NCBI GenBank assembly: GCA_029939385.1
Contig: JAOZSZ010000004.1
Span: 1-21,618 of the forward strand
Source of the DNA: Pontiella sp.
Lineage (GTDB): Bacteria > Verrucomicrobiota > Kiritimatiellia > Kiritimatiellales > Pontiellaceae
Direction: 5' to 3'
DNA length: 21,618 nt
In this document: one piece after another, positions 1 to 7,818 of the stretch
How the letters are laid out: each line of letters begins with the position of its first letter
Numbering within the stretch: position 1 is the stretch's first letter
Program-made: the position numbers and the translations under genes
Notes under the pieces: generated by a model
Told to the model about the DNA's origin: nothing
The model's database searches: none
What the model saw: the letters and a program-made list of their open reading frames with translations, nothing else

Positions 1-365
1 TCGTGCGAGATCCCAAAGGTTCCGATAATTCCTCCGGCGGCATTTCTTAAGGGCATCTTGGTGGTTGAAACCCACGTCACGCTACCATCTGGCCAGGTTT
101 CCTTTTCTTCAATCCCATCGAGCGGCTCGCCGGTTTCGATAATCTTTTGTTCATCCGCAAAGGCTTGCTCAGCGTGTTCTTTAGAAAAAACATCAAAATC
201 CGTCTTTCCTTTGACGGCCTCGACCGATTCCCATCCATGTTTATCGCAACACGCTTGGTTCATCATAATAAAGCGCGATTGAAGGTCCTTAAAATAAATA
301 GCATCGGATAAGTTTTCCATCAGGGCGCGAAGCAAAAAGCCGGAGTCGGGTATATTTGGAATCAT
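1..365 (-). CDS. PAS-domain protein, probable SpoIIE-type phosphatase paralogue (3' end outside window)
   Basis: Only the first 121 codons are visible; the frame is still open at base 1. The N-terminus reads MIPNIPDSGFLLR, then a PAS domain (about residues 14-121) with N-L-S-D-A-I-Y-F-K-D, T-W-P-D-G-S and G-T-F-G-I-S motifs. It is nearly the same protein as the N-terminal PAS domain of the gene just upstream (377-1594), so a SpoIIE/PP2C domain is expected beyond the window edge; that part is inference. The ATG lies 11 nt after the upstream stop codon, and a TAGGA-like ribosome site overlaps that stop, so the two genes are probably co-transcribed. PAS domains sense small ligands or redox state and pass the signal to an attached output domain. 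The first residue of the I-S-R-D motif's arginine pair is His here. Confidence 0.8.
   Translation of the reverse strand, partial: MIPNIPDSGFLLRALMENLSDAIYFKDLQSRFIMMNQACCDKHGWESVEAVKGKTDFDVFSKEHAEQAFADEQKIIETGEPLDGIEEKETWPDGSVTWVSTTKMPLRNAAGGIIGTFGISH
58..300. repeat. Diverged direct repeat, copy A (PAS-coding paralogous segment)
   Basis: This segment is a close nucleotide copy of about 1288-1530. Bases 106-167 are identical to 1335-1396 over 62 bp, and most other differences are at synonymous positions. It records a tandem duplication of the PAS-phosphatase gene. Confidence 0.85.
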
Positions 366-376
366 GACAAAAAATC

Positions 377-1594
377 CTACATAGGGTTACGGAAGGTAAA
401 GCCAACAAGGCAGATATCGTCATCAAATTCACCCGAAAGAGAGAATTGACGTACGTCATTAATCAAGGCCGGAAAGAGCTCTGCAAGAGGCAGGCTTGCA
501 TGATGGCATGCCGCGCCGAGCAAGCGGACTTCTCCAAACTCCTCATCGTTCGGCCCAATCGCCTCGTAGAGGCCATCGGTATACATCACGATAGAGTCAC
601 CCGGCATCATTTGCTTTTCAAAGGTTGGATATTCCGCCTGCTCAACAATCGCCAATGCAGGCCCCCGCAGGGAGTCATCATCCATCAGCCAGACCGCTCT
701 ATTTTCTGAGCCCTGAAAGTGCAACGGATCCGGATGCCCCGCATTAGCCGAACGAAGCATGCCCGTGGAGGCATCAAAAATGGTATAGCATGCCGTGGCA
801 TAGAGAAAAACATCGTCTTGGCGTAAAATAGGAAGTAGCAGTTCATTCATTCGTGCAAGGAAATCACCGGGGTTACGCTCCTGTTGCGACAACTCCTCGA
901 CCACCGCCCAAATCAAGGCGGTTCCCAAAGCGGCACGAACCCCATGCCCCATAACATCGCACTGAAAAATCGCAGATTCGGTATCGGAAAGTTGCATAAC
1001 AGCGCAGAAGTCGCCGCTTACCATACCGCTAGCATGATAATAATGAAGGAATTGCACTCGGCTATCCTCACTCGAAACACCCGCCGGGAAAACCGGATAT
1101 TTGCGCGGGAAGAAAGTTTTTTGCAGCTCCCCCGCCATCCGGACATCTTCTTCCTTTCTTTCTTTGATGCTTCGAACCTGCTCCGCGTAATAGGCCGCCC
1201 GCAGTTCGGCCTCCTTATGCTTGGTAATATCGCGCGAAATACCGAAGGTCCCAATCACCTCTCCCTCTTCGTTTCTTAGTGGCATTTTGGTGGTTGAAAC
1301 CCACGTTGAGCTCCCATCTGGCCAGGTTTCTTTCTCTTCAATCCCATCGAGCGGCTCGCCGGTTTCGATAATCTTTTGTTCATCCGCAAAGGCTTGTTCG
1401 GCGTGCTCCTTCGAGAAGACATCAAAATCACTTCTTCCCCGAACCGCTTCCGTTGATTCCCATCCATGCCTTGTGCAACAAGCCTGGTTCATCATCATAA
1501 AACGGGATTGCCGATCCTTAAAATAGATGGCATCCGACAGGTTATCCATCAGGTTTCTAAGCAGTAAGCTAGTATCATTCAAATCGCCGGGCAT
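377..1594 (-). CDS. PAS domain - SpoIIE-type serine phosphatase (RsbU-like)
   Basis: The product has a PAS domain (about residues 14-130 counted from the longer start), a short helical linker (about 130-165) and a SpoIIE/PP2C-like domain (about 170-405). Metal-binding acidic motifs are present: S-G-D-F (D199), C-D-V-M-G-H-G (D217), Y-T-D-G-L-Y-E-A (D344) and F-D-D-D-I (395-397), so the phosphatase looks active. Such proteins normally dephosphorylate an anti-sigma-factor antagonist (STAS protein) in partner-switching control; no STAS or RsbW partner lies in the window. The reading frame extends to an ATG at 1606, but the internal ATG at 1594 is preferred. It has GGAG six bases upstream, and it gives a 13-residue leader that aligns without gaps to the downstream paralogue. 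There are no membrane segments, so the protein is probably cytoplasmic. Confidence 0.88.
   Translation of the reverse strand: MPGDLNDTSLLLRNLMDNLSDAIYFKDRQSRFMMMNQACCTRHGWESTEAVRGRSDFDVFSKEHAEQAFADEQKIIETGEPLDGIEEKETWPDGSSTWVSTTKMPLRNEEGEVIGTFGISRDITKHKEAELRAAYYAEQVRSIKERKEEDVRMAGELQKTFFPRKYPVFPAGVSSEDSRVQFLHYYHASGMVSGDFCAVMQLSDTESAIFQCDVMGHGVRAALGTALIWAVVEELSQQERNPGDFLARMNELLLPILRQDDVFLYATACYTIFDASTGMLRSANAGHPDPLHFQGSENRAVWLMDDDSLRGPALAIVEQAEYPTFEKQMMPGDSIVMYTDGLYEAIGPNDEEFGEVRLLGAACHHASLPLAELFPALINDVRQFSLSGEFDDDICLVGFTFRNPM
1288..1530. repeat. Diverged direct repeat, copy B (PAS-coding paralogous segment)
   Basis: Partner of the repeat at 58-300. The 62-bp perfect block is 1335-1396. The high identity could support recombination or gene conversion between the two phosphatase genes. 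Confidence 0.85.
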
Positions 1595-1703
1595 TTCCTT
1601 CTCCATGAATTCTGTTCATTATTAGAGAAATTCGAAGGCATCTTCAAAGCAAAAGCCTTTGAAACCGTTCCCTTTCCCAAAACATTCTGATATTCTACGC
1701 TCT

Positions 1704-1901
1704 ATGGAAGAACGAATTATCAAACTCGAAACCCTATCGGCGATGCAGGATAAGATTATTGTGAGCCTCAATGAAGAAATTTTTAGGCAACAACAAGACC
1801 ACGCTCGGCTACTGCGGCGAATCAATACCCTTGAAAAGAAAATGGCTGAATCTGGAGAGCCCGATCAGATTGCCGGAAACGAACGGCCTCCGCATTATTA
1901 A
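1704..1901 (+). CDS. slyX: SlyX family protein
   Basis: A 65-residue, highly charged, predicted coiled-coil protein: MEERIIKLETLSAMQDKII at the start, then S-L-N-E-E-I, a glutamine-rich stretch and a second heptad-like segment, R-R-I-N-T-L-E-K-K. It ends in P-P-H-Y, the typical C-terminal signature of SlyX. Length matches the family (about 70 residues). A longer frame opens at a TTG (1659), but the ATG at 1704 is preferred because the family alignment begins there. No clear ribosome site precedes it. The molecular role of SlyX is not settled. It is divergent from the phosphatase gene on the other strand and lies 71 nt upstream of pyruvate kinase. Confidence 0.8.
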   Translation: MEERIIKLETLSAMQDKIIVSLNEEIFRQQQDHARLLRRINTLEKKMAESGEPDQIAGNERPPHY

Positions 1902-1929
1902 GGGTTGGATTCAACGCCCGCCCGCAAAA

Positions 1930-1935
1930 TACAAT
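1930..1935 (+). promoter_or_regulatory. Possible -10 box upstream of pyruvate kinase
   Basis: TACAAT lies about 37 nt before the pyk start. The best -35 candidate is TTGGAT at 1905-1910 with a 19-bp spacer, longer than ideal. This is a weak call. Translation is supported by AAGGA just before the ATG at 1973. Confidence 0.3.
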
Positions 1936-1972
1936 TGATAAAAATCTCTTCTCAGAAAAATTAAGGAAAAAC

Positions 1973-3391
1973 ATGCACAGCAAACAAACCAAAATTATTT
2001 GCACGATCTCCGGCGAAAAATGCGAACCCGAATTTATTCGAAGCCTGGTCGAGCGCGGCATGAATGTTGCACGGCTTAATACCGCACACATTAGTACCGC
2101 CGAGGCTGATACCATCGTCGCGAACATTCGCTCCGTATCCAACCGCATTGGGATCCTCATCGACACCAAAGGCCCCGAAGTGCGTACCTGCGAAATGGAA
2201 GAATCCTTAACCCTCAAAAAGGGAGACAGGGTACATATTGCCGCCCAGCACACCCCCAAAAATGGATTTAAAATCAGTCACGAAAACTTTGTTGATGAAG
2301 TTCCCGTGGGGAGCGACATCCTCATCGATGACGGCGAAATTCAACTCTCCGTCACCGACAAAACGGAAACAGAACTCATTTGCACGGCCTCTCATAACGG
2401 CATAATTCAAAACCGCAAAAGCGTTAACGTCCCGGGCGTTCAGCTCAACATGCCCACGCTGACCGAAAAAGATGCCGCCTTCATCGACTGGGCCACCCAC
2501 GCGAATGTCGAATTTATTGCCCACTCCTTCGTCCGCAACCGCGATGATGTGATGGCCGTCCAAAGCATCCTCGATATGCACAAAAGCCCCATCAAGATTA
2601 TTGCCAAAATTGAAAATCGAGAGGGCGTTGATAACCTCGACTCCATTCTCGATGTGGCCTACAGCGTCATGATTGCCCGAGGCGATCTGGGCATCGAAAT
2701 CCCCGCCGAAGAAGTGCCGATCATTCAAAAAAAGATGATCAAAACCTGCATCCGGCGCGTAAAGCCCGTCATTACAGCCACCCAAATGCTACACACCATG
2801 ATTGATAATCCGCGACCCACCCGCGCCGAAGTCTCTGACGTGGCCAACGCCATCTATGATGGCACCGATGCCGTCATGCTCAGTGGTGAAACGGCTTACG
2901 GAAAATATCCCGAGGAAGCCGTTCAAACCATGGCCGACATTGCACGGAACGTCGAAGCACAGAAGAGAACGCTCACCCACAAGCTTCCCGTTTTTCAGCA
3001 ATCAGAAGATCTTATGTCGCGAAACCATCTGGCCAAAGCCGCCGTATCCATAGCCGCGGCACTTCCCGCCAAGGCCATTATCACCAGCACAAAATCGGGC
3101 GACACCGCACAAATTTGTGCCTCCTATCGAGGAAAGACTCCCATCTTTGCTCTGTCCGAAAGCGAAAGAACCGTTCGAGAGTTATCGCTCAGCTACGGAG
3201 TGCACGCCGACCAAGTTGATATCCCACACACCACCGACGGGCTCGTTAAAACCTGCCTCGGAAAATTGCTCAACCAAAATCGAATCGATACCGAGGATCT
3301 GGTTGTATTTATCGGAGGCGGGCACGTCTACTCCGCCCACACCAACTTTTTACAGGTCGATACCCCCACCACCCTGCTCAAAGAAAAATAA
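1973..3391 (+). CDS. pyk: Pyruvate kinase
   Basis: Converts phosphoenolpyruvate and ADP to pyruvate and ATP, the last step of glycolysis. The 472-residue length is normal. Visible motifs are L-I-D-T-K-G-P-E-V-R-T (about 62-72), the catalytic-lysine and metal-site segment A-K-I-E-N-R-E-G (K212, E214), A-R-G-D-L-G (D238), T-A-T-Q-M-L (269-273) and N-P-R-P-T-R-A-E (279-286). The C-terminal allosteric-type domain is present (about 340-472). Two N-terminal motifs are unusual: the common T-I-G-P is T-I-S-G, and N-F-S-H-G is N-T-A-H-I (residues 36-40), which replaces a serine that normally helps bind potassium. I recall the same N-T-A-H variant in Bacteroidetes-type enzymes. AAGGA precedes the ATG. 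The gene converges on the porin gene with a shared terminator. Confidence 0.95.
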   Translation: MHSKQTKIICTISGEKCEPEFIRSLVERGMNVARLNTAHISTAEADTIVANIRSVSNRIGILIDTKGPEVRTCEMEESLTLKKGDRVHIAAQHTPKNGFKISHENFVDEVPVGSDILIDDGEIQLSVTDKTETELICTASHNGIIQNRKSVNVPGVQLNMPTLTEKDAAFIDWATHANVEFIAHSFVRNRDDVMAVQSILDMHKSPIKIIAKIENREGVDNLDSILDVAYSVMIARGDLGIEIPAEEVPIIQKKMIKTCIRRVKPVITATQMLHTMIDNPRPTRAEVSDVANAIYDGTDAVMLSGETAYGKYPEEAVQTMADIARNVEAQKRTLTHKLPVFQQSEDLMSRNHLAKAAVSIAAALPAKAIITSTKSGDTAQICASYRGKTPIFALSESERTVRELSLSYGVHADQVDIPHTTDGLVKTCLGKLLNQNRIDTEDLVVFIGGGHVYSAHTNFLQVDTPTTLLKEK

Positions 3392-3457
3392 TTAAACCGC
3401 GCTTCGATCTACACGTTTTAGAAAAGGGGCGCAGAGGAAGAGTCTCTTTCAAAACAC

Positions 3458-3487
3458 AAAAAAGACCCCGAACTTCGGGGTCTTTTT
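3458..3487. terminator. Bidirectional intrinsic terminator between pyk and the porin gene
   Basis: GACCCCG (3464-3470) pairs with CGGGGTC (3476-3482) around a 5-nt loop. The stem is flanked by an A run on the left and a T run on the right, so it can end transcription of both converging genes. Confidence 0.92.
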
Positions 3488-3510
3488 CAGCTTCAAGACT
3501 TAGGCCACCA

Positions 3511-4674
3511 TTAGAAGACGCGCGTCATACCAAAGGTCAGCGAATTTTGATACATGCTGATCGTTGTGTCAGTCCCCATAACACCTCCACCTAAATCCTC
3601 ACCATCGGCTGTCAGATCATTTTCCAGAGCATGGATATAGGCAAAATGAGCCGCCCATTTTTCCCATGCATAGGATGCGCCGCAGGCCAGATGAGTTTCC
3701 ATGATAGCAGGGAAGAGAGCATTGCTCATTGCAGTATCTTCATCAATTGGTGACTTGCCATAGGAGAAACCTCCACGCAGCGTCAGGGACTCCGTCACGC
3801 CCCAAGTAACACCCGCTTTTACAATATTCTGGTTTTCCCAACCGAATCCATTTGGAAATGTGCCCCCGAAAGTATCGAGCTCCCCCCAGCCAACCCAACG
3901 ATAATCGAGCGCTAGCTCCAGATTATCCAATACGTTGTAGGCTGCGCCCACAGTGATCTGTTGCGGAAGATTAAGAGAATCCCTCAGTACACTATCAGGA
4001 CCCATAGCAGGCCCCGTGTAATCATCGAAGTCCGACATAAACTGTTCTGACATATAGCTTCCACCAATCGTAAAGCGGCCAATGTGTTGATTAATCCCGA
4101 TAATTGCTCCCACGCCATATGCCGTATCCCACTCTCCAGAGGATCCCATCATATCCGTCTTAAATTGGGAAATTACAAAAATGGGTCCCGCTCCTATACT
4201 AAAACCGCTATCACCAAATTTATAGGCATAGGTTGCCGTCATCTTAGCAATAGAAAGTTCCGTCATTGAACCCATAGCTCCCAGCCCAGGAGAATAATCT
4301 ACGCCCATTCCGCTGGTACCATAGATCCCCAATCCCAACGAACCATTTTCACCATGACAGCAACCAAAGGAGGTACTGATGGAAGGAATTACAAATGCGG
4401 AGTGATCGGACTGCTCGCCCGCAGGACTCGTTGTAGAATTCATCGTACGCACTGGCGCGAAAATCTGGAACGAGGCATCGACGCTCATTTCCACGTCGGT
4501 TAATCCGGCAGGGTTGAGGATGAGCCAGGTGGAATCTTTAGCGGAAGCGACACCGGCGCCGGCGGTTCCCTGCTGGACCGGGCCAATACCGATCAGGTTA
4601 ATACCTTCTGTGGCGTGAATTTGAATGGTTACTGCCGCGATGGCCACCACGATTACTGCTAGACGCATTTTCAT
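3511..4674 (-). CDS. OmpP1/FadL family outer-membrane transport protein
   Basis: A predicted 387-residue outer-membrane beta-barrel of the FadL/TodX type, which takes up long-chain fatty acids or other hydrophobic molecules. A signal peptide covers about residues 1-21 (basic start, hydrophobic core, cleavage near I-H-A/T-E-G). The N-terminal family motif L-N-P-A-G-L lies at 53-57. The rest is alternating, aromatic-rich beta-strand sequence, and the chain ends in Arg-Val-Phe, a terminal aromatic used for barrel assembly. The AAGGAG ribosome site is about 9 nt upstream of the ATG. FadL-family proteins are broad, so the substrate cannot be named. It is slightly shorter than E. coli FadL. Confidence 0.87.
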   Translation of the reverse strand: MKMRLAVIVVAIAAVTIQIHATEGINLIGIGPVQQGTAGAGVASAKDSTWLILNPAGLTDVEMSVDASFQIFAPVRTMNSTTSPAGEQSDHSAFVIPSISTSFGCCHGENGSLGLGIYGTSGMGVDYSPGLGAMGSMTELSIAKMTATYAYKFGDSGFSIGAGPIFVISQFKTDMMGSSGEWDTAYGVGAIIGINQHIGRFTIGGSYMSEQFMSDFDDYTGPAMGPDSVLRDSLNLPQQITVGAAYNVLDNLELALDYRWVGWGELDTFGGTFPNGFGWENQNIVKAGVTWGVTESLTLRGGFSYGKSPIDEDTAMSNALFPAIMETHLACGASYAWEKWAAHFAYIHALENDLTADGEDLGGGVMGTDTTISMYQNSLTFGMTRVF

Positions 4675-4703
4675 CCCCTGACTCCTTATTAATTAAACTA
4701 ATT

Positions 4704-4709
4704 ATTATA
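4704..4709 (-). promoter_or_regulatory. Possible -10 box for the porin gene
   Basis: On the minus strand this reads TATAAT, about 30 nt upstream of the porin ATG. No good -35 hexamer is seen at 16-18 bp. Confidence 0.4.
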
Positions 4710-4895
4710 GCTGAGGCCTGTTAGACCAGTTTCACTGACACACCGCAAGTGCTAATTTTAGTCTTTAAAACCTTCAAATATTAATATTTCGATATTCTTA
4801 TTTATTGATCTATCGGCTCTATTCCCAGAGATCAAAGGCTAATTTCTCCTCAAATAATCCGGCTCAGATAAGATGATCTTAAAAAACCCCGAAAA

Positions 4896-4927
4896 TTGAA
4901 TTGGGGTGAATATAAAAATATTATAAT
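4896..4927 (+). promoter_or_regulatory. Promoter with overlapping palindrome upstream of the ArsR-type regulator
   Basis: A perfect TATAAT -10 box lies at 4922-4927. The -35 is either TTGGGG (4901-4906, spacer 15) or TTGAAT (4896-4901, spacer 20), neither ideal. An inverted repeat TATAA-AAATA-TTATA (4911-4925) overlaps the -10 box and could be the operator of the adjacent ArsR-type repressor; that role is inference. The rest of the 4675-4954 intergenic stretch is AT-rich and shows no other clear element. Confidence 0.5.
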
Positions 4928-4954
4928 ACCTGAGCCTCGAATTCGGAGAACGGT

Positions 4955-5254
4955 ATGATTCAAGAAGAGCGAAATATTGCAGCAGATGTTTTAAAAGCCA
5001 TGGCACACCCCATTCGACTGGGCGTGATCGAAGTGCTAACGGACGGAGAAAAGACGATTACTGAACTCTACGAAGAACTAGAGTGCAGTCAGTCTATGAT
5101 GTCGCAACAATTAAAGATTCTCTGTCAACAAAAGTTGGTCACTATCCGTAAAGACGGCACACAGAAATATTGTAGTCTGAGCAATCGCGACTTCCTGAAA
5201 CTATTCGATTGTATGCACATACACCTTCGTAAGTTTCTACATTTTAAAGACTAG
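4955..5254 (+). CDS. ArsR/SmtB family winged-helix transcriptional regulator
   Basis: A 99-residue regulator with the ArsR core: A-D-V-L-K-A-M-A-H-P-I-R-L (about 10-22), then a helix-turn-helix recognition helix S-Q-S-M-M-S-Q-Q-L-K-I-L (45-56) and the wing R-K-D-G-T-Q-K-Y-C (65-73). Family members repress until a metal or oxidised or persulfidated thiol releases DNA. Four cysteines are present (C44, C57, C73, C86), but the C-V-C metal motif of ArsR is absent. C44 sits just before the recognition helix, as in the persulfide sensors BigR/SqrR, and C86 is in the C-terminal helix. A dithiol sulfur switch is therefore plausible but unproven. GGAG precedes the ATG. The gene opens the sulfur cluster and probably controls it. 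Confidence 0.88.
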   Translation: MIQEERNIAADVLKAMAHPIRLGVIEVLTDGEKTITELYEELECSQSMMSQQLKILCQQKLVTIRKDGTQKYCSLSNRDFLKLFDCMHIHLRKFLHFKD

Positions 5255-5255
5255 C

Positions 5256-5282
5256 GTTCTGAACGTTCAGAACCCAGGTTCT
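5256..5282. promoter_or_regulatory. Two overlapping palindromes between the regulator and the CoA-disulfide reductase fusion
   Basis: GTTCTGAACGTTCAGAAC (5256-5273) is a perfect 18-bp palindrome starting one base after the regulator's stop codon. Its right arm is shared with a second palindrome, AGAACC-CA-GGTTCT (5269-5282). It could be an operator, or in RNA two mutually exclusive hairpins. There is no T run, so a simple terminator is unlikely. Confidence 0.6.
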
Positions 5283-5349
5283 CCATTATTTTTCAGGCAG
5301 GCATTCCAACTTATTATTTATTAGTGAATCAGAATTAAAAGGTAACGAT

Positions 5350-7803
5350 ATGAAAACAAAAAAACTCCTTATTGTCGGCGGCGTGGCCGGTGGCGCTAGT
5401 GCAGCAGCACGCGCACGGCGATTAGATGAAAATGCAGAAATCATCCTCTTTGAACGCGGTCCTGACATCTCTTTTGCCAATTGCGGACTCCCTTACCACA
5501 TTGGAGGAGAAATCCAAGAGCGGGAAAAATTGCTGGTGACCACCCCCGAATTAATGATGTCCAAATATAATTTTGATGTGCGCGTTCAAACGGAGGTGCT
5601 CTCTATTGATCCTGATAAAAAAGAGGTTGTGGCTAAAAACCTTAAAACGGGCGAAGAATATACCGAAACCTACGATGCGCTTATTCTCAGCCCCGGCGCA
5701 TCGCCCATGCGCCCCCCGATTCCAGGAATCGAAAACCCTCATGTCTTAACCTTACGCAACTTAGAGGACATGGATAAAATTATCGGCCGGCTTGAAAACA
5801 AAAAAACCGCGGCGGTGATTGGGGGTGGATTTATTGGACTAGAAGTGGCGGAAGCGCTACGGGAACGGGGCGTGAATACCACCTTAGTCGAACTGGCCCC
5901 TCAAGTGATGGGCCCGGCCGACCGAGAAATGGCCACCCCCCTCCATCAAGAAATGCGTCTATTTGGAGTCGATCTCCGGCTGGAGACCTCGGTCACTGAA
6001 TTTAAAGAAGCGGAGGATGGCGTAACCCTAATCCTGAGCGACGGAAAAAGCCTCACCGTGGATGTCACCATTCTCGCTATTGGCGTTATTCCTGAAACTA
6101 AACTAGCGGTTGACGCCGGGCTAGAGATTGGAACGACCCGCGGGATTAAAGTGGACGATCACATGAAAACGTCCGATGAAAATATTTATGCCGTCGGGGA
6201 TGCGGTAGAAATTACGGACTATATCACTCGGCAGCCTGCACTCATTCCTCTGGCTGGGCCGGCTAACCGGCAGGGCCGAATTGCCGCCGACAATATCTTT
6301 GGGCGCGACAGCGTCTATAAAGACACGCAAGGCACCTCCATTTGTAAGGTCTTTAATATGGCCATCGGAATGACGGGCCTGAGCGAAAAAACAGCGAAGC
6401 GAACAGGAACGCCTTACGAAAAAATCTATGTCCATCCGGCCAGTCATGCATCTTATTATCCCGGATCACATCCGATTAGCTTTAAGTTACTTTTTGATCC
6501 TACAACAGGAAAAGTACTTGGAGCTCAAGCGGTCGGCGCGGACGGGGTTGACAAACGGATCGACGTTATTTCGGTTGCGATTCGTGCCGGACTCACCGTG
6601 GAAGATCTGGCGGAAATGGAACTCTCTTATGCGCCCCCTTTTGGTTCAGCAAAGGATGTGATCAACTATGCTGGATTCGTTGCCGGAAACGTCCTTTCGG
6701 GAGATATCGAAATCTTCCACTCCGAAGAGGCCATAAAACCCAAGGATCATCAGAAGCTCCTCGACGTTCGACTGGTGGAAGAAACCCTCATCGGAACCAT
6801 CCCGGGTGCAAAAAACATTCCCCTCGAAGAGCTTCGAGAAAAACTGGAGACCCTCTCCAAAGAAAAAGAATATCTCATCTTCTGTCAAGTGGGACTCCGC
6901 GGCTACCTTGCTTACCGGATTCTCACCCAAAATGGATTTAAGTGCCGGAACCTAAGCGGCGGATATAAATCCTATATGATGGCAACTGATCAGCAAATTG
7001 CCTCCATTCCTGAAGCAGAAACCATGAATACCGATACCGGCGAGAAAGTCCTTCAAATAAAGAAAGGACCCATCGTCCCCGTCACTGAGGTCGATGCCTG
7101 TGGTCTTCAATGCCCCGGCCCTATCATGAAGCTAAAGGCCGCATTAGATGCGGTAAGAACGGGCGAGGCCATTGCCATTACCTCCACCGATCCCGGCTTT
7201 GCTTCCGATATTCCTGCATGGTGCAACTCGACGCAAAACAAACTCGAGTCCCTCGATCCCATCAAAGGCGGCGGTTACCGAGCAATCATCTCCAAACGCA
7301 ACGGCGGTGACGTTTGCCCAAGCATCCAAACCCGCCCGAAACGCTTTACCAACGTGGTCTTTAGTCAGGATCTCGATAAAGCGCTCGCGGCCTTCATTAT
7401 CGCAAATGGCGCCGCCAGCATGGGATATGAAGTTACGTTATTCTTCACCTTCTGGGGATTGAACATTCTTCGTAAAGAAAAAGCCCCTCCCATGAAAAAG
7501 AACTTCATTGAACGTATGTTCGGAATAATGATGCCAAGGGGCCCCAAAAAACTAGGGCTTTCAAATATGAATATGGGCGGAGTCGGAGCAACCATGATCG
7601 AAGGGATCATGAACAAAAAGAATGTGGCCTCCCTGCCGGAACTCATTACGGCCGCTCAAGAAGCGGGGGTTAAGCTAGTCGTCTGCACAATGTCGATGGA
7701 TCTAATGGGCATTAAACGCGAAGAACTGATCGATGGCATTGATGAAGGCGGTGTTGCCATGTATATCGACCAGATCGATGGCGATGCCACCCTGTTCATT
7801 TAA
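5350..7803 (+). CDS. Four-module fusion: CoA-disulfide/NADH persulfide reductase - rhodanese - TusA - DsrE2
   Basis: An 817-residue multidomain sulfur-transfer flavoprotein. Residues 1-440 form an FAD/NAD(P)H disulfide reductase of the CoA-disulfide reductase/Npsr type. They carry an FAD-binding G-G-V-A-G-G-A motif (10-16), redox cysteine C45 in S-F-A-N-C-G-L-P-Y, the NADH Rossmann motif V-I-G-G-G-F-I-G-L-E, and A-V-G-D-A. Residues about 455-545 are a rhodanese domain with active-site C512 in F-C-Q-V-G-L-R-G. Residues about 580-650 are a TusA domain with D-A-C-G-L-Q-C-P-G-P (C584, C588). Residues about 663-817 are a DsrE2-like domain with C779 in V-C-T-M-S-M-D. All four modules keep their cysteines, so sulfur could be released from persulfide or polysulfide and passed along the chain; that relay is inference. 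The AAGGT ribosome site is upstream. The gene is followed closely by OsmC and thioredoxin genes. Confidence 0.93.
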   Translation: MKTKKLLIVGGVAGGASAAARARRLDENAEIILFERGPDISFANCGLPYHIGGEIQEREKLLVTTPELMMSKYNFDVRVQTEVLSIDPDKKEVVAKNLKTGEEYTETYDALILSPGASPMRPPIPGIENPHVLTLRNLEDMDKIIGRLENKKTAAVIGGGFIGLEVAEALRERGVNTTLVELAPQVMGPADREMATPLHQEMRLFGVDLRLETSVTEFKEAEDGVTLILSDGKSLTVDVTILAIGVIPETKLAVDAGLEIGTTRGIKVDDHMKTSDENIYAVGDAVEITDYITRQPALIPLAGPANRQGRIAADNIFGRDSVYKDTQGTSICKVFNMAIGMTGLSEKTAKRTGTPYEKIYVHPASHASYYPGSHPISFKLLFDPTTGKVLGAQAVGADGVDKRIDVISVAIRAGLTVEDLAEMELSYAPPFGSAKDVINYAGFVAGNVLSGDIEIFHSEEAIKPKDHQKLLDVRLVEETLIGTIPGAKNIPLEELREKLETLSKEKEYLIFCQVGLRGYLAYRILTQNGFKCRNLSGGYKSYMMATDQQIASIPEAETMNTDTGEKVLQIKKGPIVPVTEVDACGLQCPGPIMKLKAALDAVRTGEAIAITSTDPGFASDIPAWCNSTQNKLESLDPIKGGGYRAIISKRNGGDVCPSIQTRPKRFTNVVFSQDLDKALAAFIIANGAASMGYEVTLFFTFWGLNILRKEKAPPMKKNFIERMFGIMMPRGPKKLGLSNMNMGGVGATMIEGIMNKKNVASLPELITAAQEAGVKLVVCTMSMDLMGIKREELIDGIDEGGVAMYIDQIDGDATLFI

Positions 7804-7818
7804 CGTTTAAGGGGAAAG

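Noticed and set aside
2207..2785. Long open frame on the minus strand inside pyruvate kinase (192 codons)
   Set aside because: It is antisense to a well-conserved enzyme and its protein looks compositionally like a shadow frame with no recognisable motif. The same applies to the antisense frames inside hemB, proA and the porin gene.
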